DNA of 12,942 nt, taken from assembly GCF_000003605.2 (NCBI RefSeq), contig NW_003143819.1, positions 3,302 to 16,243 on the forward strand, written 5' to 3'. Positions 12,301 through 12,942 of the stretch are shown here, in pieces. The notes below the pieces were generated by a model. That model was not told where the DNA came from. It ran no database searches and worked only from the letters and a program-made list of their open reading frames with translations. Every line of letters starts with the position of its first letter. Position 1 is the stretch's first letter. Origin of the DNA: Saccoglossus kowalevskii (taxonomy: Eukaryota; Hemichordata; Enteropneusta; Harrimaniidae). The translations under genes and the position numbers were made by a program.

Positions 12301-12911
12301 GCGGTACACATATGCTATGCATTATGGGAGAGAACTTTTCATTGTAAATAATGGATTAGCTATTATCCAAAAACTGGCTTAATTGTTTTAAATGTGTTAA
12401 TAATAGGATTCATATCAATAATATATGCCTTTATTTTTGAATTTTGAAATATGAGAAAATAATTTCACAATATAAACCAGTGCAAAAATGTAATGAAAGA
12501 AAGGTGACATAATCTTTAATTTCACTCAAACCTTCAATAATAAAAAATCAAGACATACACCAGGTTTTACAATTTTAAGGTACATTCTGCCATCATGAAC
12601 CAGTCTATACTGCCATCCAGTGTTCATTTGTTAATATTCTTTTGTTTTTAATTGATGGATAATCAGCCACACAAGAAAGATAAAAATCGCATCACTTACC
12701 CCTGTAAAACATGTACTTGATATGGAATCTGCATTCTGTAGTTTTTCTCTTTTGTTTTTATGACAATTTTGCCCGACAAACTGCGTGGGTTGACTGCTTT
12801 TGAAGGATCATATACTATATCTGCTATTTTAACATGCTTTTCAGATGGCCTTAACTGCTGCGGTTTGAAGTCTATCGAGATTGCTTCGTTACCTTTTAGA
12901 AGAAAAACATT
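131..12911 (-). CDS. TMEM131: TMEM131-family transmembrane protein gene, partial, 21 exons (w1-w21) visible
   Basis: This is the span of the one gene in the window, spliced from 21 minus-strand exons. The product is a type I membrane protein: a large lumenal region of PapD/Ig-like beta modules, one membrane helix and a long disordered cytosolic tail. The exon translations follow vertebrate TMEM131 in order, with near-identical blocks such as EGYGFKV, RNNLT, LPRP.WE, FDLR.I, DDSSSTTTE and KDSPPP.WD. In the family, the lumenal domain recruits procollagen and the tail binds TRAPPC8 for ER-to-Golgi export; the vertebrate paralog TMEM131L has been linked to Wnt receptor turnover. Invertebrates usually have one copy, so the symbol covers both paralogs. 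The human protein is roughly 1,880 residues; about 1,270 codons are seen here. Signal peptide and first domains lie beyond 12942, so no promoter or start codon is visible. Exon borders are GT-AG with matching phases, apart from one base excess at w1/w2 and one inside w16, and a possible GC donor at w21. Confidence 0.9.
382..1622 (-). other. Intron w20/w21 (1,241 bp)
   Basis: The longest intron in the window, donor GTGAGT and acceptor gattctcatgttcag. Junction residues (PVPNSG-DALQQLSIQTL) match human KPGSSTDSLYKLSLQTL without a gap, so no exon is missing. It contains a C12 run followed by (AC)n at 929-954; I see no other element. Confidence 0.8.
929..966. repeat. C-run plus (AC)n microsatellite
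   Basis: Twelve consecutive C (929-940), then seven AC units (941-954), then an interrupted continuation (caccatacacaca). Such compound runs are slippage-prone and hard to assemble. Confidence 0.95.
1623..1745 (-). CDS. TMEM131: Exon w20: KDSPPPLWD motif of the cytosolic tail
   Basis: Acceptor tattgacctgacag, donor GTGAGT at 1622-1617; phase 1 on both sides. It encodes ESTSGISTITPPTISESSS, DRSSDKDSPPPLWDQP and KPVPNS. Human TMEM131 has SSSEGEKDSPPPEWDSVPVHKPGSS. The serine/acidic stretch before KDSPPP is a plausible casein-kinase-type phosphorylation region, which is inference from composition only. Confidence 0.92.
1971..2084 (-). CDS. TMEM131: Exon w19: ELPYT motif of the cytosolic tail
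   Basis: With the strong w18 donor the only open junction uses the AG at 2086-2085, giving ELPYTTALEAGRRNVKGP, then a short alanine-rich run (AAAVAAKALKKNLK). Donor GTATTT at 1970-1965. Human TMEM131 has SLELPYTPPLESKQRRNLPSK here, so the motif and the following RRN are conserved. The usual-looking acceptor tttcctttcacag lies eight bases upstream and would add TLE in the conserved frame, matching the human LE, but it needs an upstream exon ending in phase 2. Which start is used is therefore open. Confidence 0.8.
2320..2524 (-). CDS. TMEM131: Exon w18: basic cytosolic-tail segment
   Basis: 68 codons plus one base, acceptor ttcatttcag, donor GTTAGT at 2319-2314. It encodes THTKSEYDEYVIGGLYSELK, then KQKSKLKRDDVLDID and RKGSKWTQRPSSMETYCDP. 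It is lysine-rich and weakly conserved; the human tail has a comparable basic region before its SLELPYTPP motif. A stop (TAG) follows directly if the donor is not used. A weaker donor (AC|GTACTG at about 2334) would instead leave phase 2 and join to the upstream acceptor of w19. Confidence 0.82.
2525..3088 (-). other. Intron w17/w18 (564 bp)
   Basis: Donor GTAAGT and acceptor gttcatttcag. It contains a 13-base A run at about 2888-2900. Open frames of 62-86 codons on the minus strand here have no family match and no paired splice sites of the right phase that I could find. Confidence 0.75.
3089..3764 (-). CDS. TMEM131: Exon w17: large cytosolic-tail exon with DDSSSTTTE motif
   Basis: The largest exon seen, 225 codons plus one base. 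Acceptor tctttttttag and donor GTAAGT at 3088-3083. It begins SIITGLGSTLGFIQRTPSPP and is rich in N, K, Q, S and P, so probably disordered. The first half has little similarity to vertebrates. The second half is a lysine/arginine-glutamate stretch (KNKPRKSKATSKREEKER), likely helical or coiled coil, followed by the acidic-serine motif QDDSSSTTTEYSNPELDP. That motif is almost the same in human TMEM131 (DDDSSSTTTETSNPDTEP), with a similar basic stretch before it. A methionine at 3685-3683 opens a 208-codon frame, but it is internal: the frame is open back to the splice site. The cytosolic tail is the part reported to contact the TRAPP machinery in the family. Confidence 0.9.
3765..4180 (-). other. 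Intron w16/w17 (416 bp) with a CA repeat
   Basis: Donor GTAAGA and acceptor tttttttcttttttag. It includes a (CA)n microsatellite at 3898-3918. The long open frame over 3878-4084 arises from the repeat and has no family match. Confidence 0.75.
3898..3918. repeat. (CA)n microsatellite
   Basis: Uninterrupted CA dinucleotides over 21 bases, in the w16/w17 intron. Confidence 0.97.
4181..4538 (-). CDS. TMEM131: Exon w16: last lumenal strands, membrane helix, start of cytosolic tail (carries a one-base frame break)
   Basis: Acceptor ctcactgacag, donor GTAAGA at 4180-4175. The first part reads FTPDFTLSRITRHLKFITEK, then the conserved CSTALPRPPWEHLLYAAT and a membrane helix (about 4384-4319), then SYLEALRFIEPSSLKKK. 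Human TMEM131 matches throughout (FTPDFTASRVIRELKFIT, CAEALPRPNWELALY, YLEAQGIWEPFRRR). The reading frame then runs into TGA at 4252-4250, while the conserved continuation DPGIDKSKRFDLRSIG (human FDVGRPFDLRRIVG) is in the next frame, starting at 4263. One base is in excess somewhere in about 4264-4290, which includes a six-T run. The phase at the donor is correct only if that base is discounted. Confidence 0.9.
4319..4384 (-). other. TMEM131: Transmembrane helix of the TMEM131 product
   Basis: About 22 hydrophobic residues starting LLYAATICLMITLF and ending MVSY, directly after PRPPWEH and before a charged LEALR...KKK stretch. The basic residues on the C-terminal side fit the positive-inside rule for a type I protein with a cytosolic tail. 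This is the only strongly hydrophobic segment in the visible exons. Confidence 0.92.
4539..5284 (-). other. Intron w15/w16 (746 bp)
   Basis: Donor GTAAGT and a long pyrimidine acceptor (ttctttttctctcactgacag). It contains a perfect AAACAAAT x4 repeat (4974-5005), listed separately, and no recognisable hidden exon. Confidence 0.75.
4974..5005. repeat. Minisatellite AAACAAAT x4
   Basis: Four perfect consecutive copies of the eight-base unit AAACAAAT, followed by a partial copy. It lies in the w15/w16 intron. In gene sense it reads ATTTGTTT. Confidence 0.95.
5285..5480 (-). CDS. TMEM131: Exon w15: GYECEGYGFKV segment
   Basis: Acceptor ttcttcacag, donor GTAAGT at 5284-5279, phases 1 in and 2 out. 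It encodes PPNFTVKRTFTTKNVGQLPI, HIRTFEVNGYECEGYGFKVL and then NCKPYILKPNQTYKVDIA. The human sequence is EPNFTLKRTFKVENTGQLQIHIETIEISGYSCEGYGFKVVNC, close to identity over long stretches. It is the last full lumenal beta module before the membrane; the two conserved cysteines lie in it. Confidence 0.96.
5481..6532 (-). other. Intron w14/w15 (1,052 bp)
   Basis: Long AT-rich intron with donor GTAAGT and acceptor attttcttcacag. It contains two short hairpins, CCATAG/CTATGG at 6008-6023 and ATGGAGC/GCTCCAT at 6280-6297. I see no coding segment matching the family. Confidence 0.75.
6280..6297. repeat. Short perfect hairpin ATGGAGC-AATA-GCTCCAT
   Basis: A seven-base perfect stem with a four-base loop sits in the w14/w15 intron, flanked by further CATG words (6271-6274 and 6295-6298). 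It may be chance or the core of a decayed fold-back element; nothing ties it to a function. Confidence 0.5.
6533..6672 (-). CDS. TMEM131: Exon w14: RNNLTIIDF segment
   Basis: Acceptor cataacag, donor GTAAGT at 6532-6527; the exon enters in phase 2 and leaves in phase 1. It encodes NNLTIIDFLLVEGQGARGEF, then RVSNKKPGANSTLLFELKA and DCD. Human TMEM131 has RNNLTVMDAVMVQGQG, RVAGKLPGPGSSLRFKITEA and KDCTD. The arginine before NNLT is completed across the splice junction exactly as expected. This is among the best-conserved parts of the lumenal region. Confidence 0.95.
6751..6777. repeat. Tandem duplication, CTATATCCAGACT x2
   Basis: CTATATCCAGACT occurs at 6751-6763 and again at 6765-6777 with one G between, so the unit is 14 bases. 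It lies inside the w13/w14 intron, about 80 bases upstream of the w14 exon in plus-strand order. Confidence 0.85.
6972..7034. repeat. Fold-back (inverted repeat) element with ACAGCGCCCTC arms
   Basis: The left arm ACAGCGCCCTCTGTGG (6980-6995) is the reverse complement of CCACATGAGGGCGCTGT (7010-7026) apart from one extra base. Weaker pairing continues outwards (ttgctgtg against the complement of tgcaacaa). The loop of about 14 bases contains AAGCTT. Both arms are much more GC-rich than the intron around them. GAGGGCGCTGT words recur at the ends of small non-autonomous elements in several invertebrate genomes, so a MITE-like fold-back is the likely class; no flanking target duplication was recognised. 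Confidence 0.6.
7151..7323 (-). CDS. TMEM131: Exon w13: lumenal beta module
   Basis: 57 codons plus two bases, acceptor cttgtgttag, donor GTATGT at 7150-7145. It encodes STVSLILKPRSNITVILGFA and then PVDETLRTSLILIR. Human TMEM131 reads LILNLILKPGEKKSVKVKFTPVHNRTVSSLIIVR here. The LILKP motif and the F.P...R...SL.[IV].R end are conserved. The NIT sequon fits the lumen. Confidence 0.92.
7475..7538 (-). CDS. TMEM131: Exon w12: short acidic segment
   Basis: A 64-base exon entering in phase 2 and leaving in phase 0, acceptor catttcttctag, donor GTAAGT at 7474-7469. It encodes FDPDGIEVDDLDVFFLKDLK plus N. The human counterpart is the loosely conserved stretch LSKVAKIDLRTLEFQVFRNS. Identity rests mainly on position, phase and clean splice sites. 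Confidence 0.82.
7539..8136 (-). other. Intron w11/w12 (598 bp) with possible retroelement tail
   Basis: Donor GTAAGT and acceptor catttcttctag. The middle of the intron carries, on the plus strand, a hairpin followed by AATAAA and an A-rich ACTAAACTAAAA tail, annotated separately. I see nothing else of note. Confidence 0.7.
7785..7890 (+). mobile_element. Possible 3' tail of a non-LTR retrotransposon or SINE (fragment)
   Basis: On the plus strand, a T-rich stretch leads to a hairpin (AATTCCT at 7844-7850, loop TCTG, AGGAATT at 7855-7861). Twelve bases later comes AATAAA (7873-7878) and then a CTAAACTAAAAAA end. Hairpin, polyadenylation-like word and a short-unit A-rich tail in this order are typical of truncated LINE/SINE 3' ends in invertebrates. 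No reverse-transcriptase coding remains, the upstream border is not visible, and no target-site duplication was recognised. Confidence 0.4.
8137..8252 (-). CDS. TMEM131: Exon w11: lumenal beta module
   Basis: 38 codons plus two bases, acceptor tgccacag, donor GTAAGT at 8136-8131. It encodes IEEVKIFNPSDVSLLVQLLP and then IANYPNPQSMLELLIDREK. The human segment EEEITLENPADVPVYVQFIPLALYSNPSVFVDKLVSRF aligns without a gap over the first 30 residues. The NP-[SA]-DV turn is typical of ASH/PapD-like domains. Confidence 0.92.
8253..8592 (-). other. Intron w10/w11 (340 bp)
   Basis: Donor GTAAGA and acceptor tttttttgccacag, the latter built on a ten-base T run in gene sense (A run at about 8261-8270). 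It contains short CA- and GTT-rich stretches only. Confidence 0.75.
8593..8686 (-). CDS. TMEM131: Exon w10: LAWPSL/LSWPSIL segment
   Basis: The phase-compatible acceptor is gaaaag (AG at 8688-8687); the donor is GTAAGA at 8592-8587. The product is YPIAAEAQLAWPSLTKKEK and then IQFPLTQIGNDS, matching human ITAELSWPSILSSPRHLKFPLTNT. Another AG lies eight bases upstream (8696-8695), but its use would give an immediate TGA. The pyrimidine tract before either site is poor, so this start is the least certain of the lumenal exons. Confidence 0.8.
8971..9088 (-). CDS. TMEM131: Exon w9: linker after CYVGLP
   Basis: Acceptor ttttttacacag, donor GTAAGT at 8970-8965. The exon enters in phase 1 and leaves in phase 2. 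It encodes DGYQWLHSLAVPPDIIEVDI and then DLYQTFRNHWHEVQQSGRA. The human region DWDLHQSLFKGWTGIKENSGHR has the same D-L-x-Q-x-[LF]-x(3)-W pattern. If the intron were retained, translation would stop at once (GTG TAA), which supports the donor chosen. Confidence 0.85.
9262..9337 (-). CDS. TMEM131: Exon w8: short exon with CYVGLP motif
   Basis: 25 codons plus one base, acceptor cccttccacag, donor GTAATT at 9261-9256. It encodes VGRVFFDAKQTCKEACYVGL followed by PLVNTG. The human counterpart is IANIYFDPGLQCGDHCYVGLP. The two cysteines, four residues apart (C-x3-C), are conserved and could pair in the lumen. The exon leaves phase 1. Confidence 0.92.
9528..9686 (-). CDS. TMEM131: Exon w7: lumenal beta module
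   Basis: 53 codons in phase 0, acceptor cactttgcag, donor GTATTC at 9527-9522. It encodes GRVVSQPLTLLSSFKHPMTL, then ETHDDRFYFRTGKK and IELEPLKRNK. Human TMEM131 has GKIVHQSLNIMNSFSQKVKIQ, EDVRFYYKRL and LEPGKKSK here. The short-motif agreement (R/K-VV.Q.L....SF and RFY[FY]) fixes frame and identity. Confidence 0.9.
9902..10105 (-). CDS. TMEM131: Exon w6: lumenal beta module
   Basis: 68 codons in phase 0, acceptor cgtgtttgttag, donor GTAAGT at 9901-9896. It encodes LPPYHYAVFRIEVIGPGEEG, then VSIAVIVKTADGCLQA and IHFRPTFP. The human sequence runs LASGYFAVFRVKL, LTIPVKAVIAVGSL and VVLPPSFPG at matching spacing. The end of one beta module and the linker to the next are encoded here. Confidence 0.9.
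10310..10432 (-). CDS. TMEM131: Exon w5: lumenal beta module
   Basis: 41 codons in phase 0, acceptor tttctgtag, donor GTAAGT at 10309-10304. The product begins VPLYEWGCNMEGTRVELLGV and ends SEMDTDP. It corresponds to the human segment LAIKSWHIIGDGLSIELVATERGN, sharing the W-x(4-5)-G spacing and the EL.....GN run. It contains NGT and NIS sequons, consistent with a lumenal position. Confidence 0.85.
10552..10656 (-). CDS. TMEM131: Exon w4: start of the next beta module
   Basis: 35 codons in phase 0 between acceptor cattttag and donor GTAAGA (10551-10546). It encodes PVVHSAEVDHINFGTMGIGD and then MTFTIINENPVE. The human protein has ERFIDFGVLSATEASNILFAIINSNPIE. The HINFG / FIDFG pattern is the typical first strand of a PapD/ASH-like domain, followed by the strand ending in the conserved N-x-NP-[IV]-E. 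Confidence 0.9.
10657..11181 (-). other. Intron w3/w4 (525 bp)
   Basis: Intron with donor GTAGGT and a pyrimidine-rich acceptor (tttcattttag). It holds an 86-codon open frame (10791-11051, minus) that matches nothing I know in the family and is best read as chance; no repeats stand out. Confidence 0.75.
11182..11349 (-). CDS. TMEM131: Exon w3: lumenal module of TMEM131
   Basis: Exactly 56 codons in phase 0, acceptor cttaacag, donor GTAGGT at 11181-11176. It encodes VKNFTGPIFIAPHDTDRSLQ and then ELKLNTNASLFTIPVHCYNG. The human match is VHNFSKPVLILPNESGYIFT with ITNASKFHLPVRVYTG. The NAS and NGT sequons fit a lumenal, N-glycosylated position. Introns flank it in phase 0 on both sides. Confidence 0.88.
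11350..12059 (-). other. Intron w2/w3 (710 bp)
   Basis: AT-rich intron with donor GTAAGT and acceptor ttacttaacag. It contains an 11-bp perfect inverted repeat with a CG-rich interior (11564-11609), annotated separately, and nothing else I can name. Confidence 0.75.
11564..11609. repeat. Inverted-repeat fragment, TTAATTTTCGC arms
   Basis: Arms TTAATTTTCGC (11564-11574) and GCGAAAATTAA (11599-11609) are perfect reverse complements around a 24-base spacer that holds further TTTCGC and CCGCG words. The flanks (from about 11535) repeat the CG-rich, AT-embedded style (atttcgcttgg). Dispersed repeats built from GCGAAAATTAA-like words are common in marine invertebrate genomes. I read this as a fragment of such a family, not as an intact element. 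Confidence 0.55.
12060..12214 (-). CDS. TMEM131: Exon w2: lumenal module of TMEM131
   Basis: The acceptor is tttgcag and the donor GTAAGT at 12059-12054. The conserved frame needs two leading bases (TA), then CTC TTG GGT, giving LLGIIKVAPSFMLGKPP and then LPLTNLFNFALIVHDVTLP. The human protein has YLGFDHAATLFH and YLTNTFSFAILIHDVLLP at the same place. The exon ends on a whole codon. The two leading bases require the upstream exon to end with one spare base, whereas w1 supplies two. Confidence 0.87.
12215..12699 (-). other. Intron w1/w2 (485 bp)
   Basis: AT-rich intron with a strong donor (GTAAGT) and a pyrimidine-rich acceptor (tactttgcag). I see no hidden exon that would repair the phase conflict between w1 and w2, and no repeat element. 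Confidence 0.75.
12700..12911 (-). CDS. TMEM131: Exon w1: lumenal PapD-like module of TMEM131
   Basis: The acceptor is a pyrimidine tract ending ctgcag (12917-12912) and the donor is GTAAGT at 12699-12694. The exon reads in phase 0 for 70 codons plus two bases. Its product starts NVFLLKGNEAISIDFKP and contains PSEKHVKIADIVYDPSKA, then SGKIVIKTKEKNYRMQIPYQ. The human counterpart has the same layout (ITVHFKP, FDASKA, SGKI.VKAKEKSY..LEIPYQ). This is the end of one N-terminal beta module, the part of the protein assigned to procollagen recognition in the family. The two leftover bases (GG) do not match the next exon in phase; see the finding on that junction. Confidence 0.88.
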
Positions 12912-12942
12912 CTGCAGAAAAGTAGAGACAGCTGTTGTTGAA

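Noticed and set aside
1-12942. CRISPR arrays, tRNA or rRNA genes, bacterial operons, phage or viral genes
   Set aside because: Nothing of the kind was recognised on reading both strands. The spliced exon structure and repeats are those of an animal nuclear gene, and short repeats present are microsatellites or fold-backs without spacer structure.

Overview
The window is animal genomic DNA carrying the middle and C-terminal part of one intron-rich gene on the minus strand. The gene is an ortholog of transmembrane protein 131 (TMEM131/TMEM131L family). I recognise it from a run of short exons whose translations line up in order with the vertebrate protein, including LPRPPWE before the membrane helix, GYECEGYGFKV, RNNLTIIDF, CYVGLP, FDLRSIG, DDSSSTTTE, ELPYT, KDSPPPLWD and LSIQTL. 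Introns are AT-rich, mostly 100-1200 bases, with ordinary GT-AG borders. The simple repeats and fold-back elements resemble those of marine invertebrates. I would guess a non-vertebrate bilaterian with a single pre-duplication TMEM131 gene, but I cannot name the species.

Layout, read in gene direction from high to low coordinates. Exons w1-w15 (12911 down to 5285) encode the lumenal part, a series of beta-rich PapD/Ig-like modules. Exon w16 (4538-4181) carries the last lumenal strands, the only membrane helix and the start of the cytosolic tail. Exons w17-w21 (3764 down to about 131) encode a long, polar, low-complexity cytosolic tail with a few strongly conserved short motifs. The first exons (signal peptide and N-terminal domains) lie beyond 12942, and at least part of the C-terminus probably lies before position 1. 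About 3.8 kb of coding sequence (about 1,270 codons) in 21 exons is visible.

All exon junctions agree in phase except for two places. At the w1/w2 junction, and inside w16 just after the membrane helix, the sequence carries one base too many for the conserved frame. These look like assembly or homopolymer errors or alleles, but could be real lesions. The last visible exon either ends at a stop codon (131-133) or uses a rare GC donor at 140-139.

From the family's literature, TMEM131 uses its lumenal PapD-like domain to recruit procollagen and its cytosolic tail to contact the TRAPPIII subunit TRAPPC8, promoting collagen export from the ER. The same role here is inference from orthology.

The introns hold microsatellites, two inverted-repeat elements and a possible non-LTR retrotransposon tail. 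I see no second gene, no RNA gene, no CRISPR array and no novel multi-gene system.
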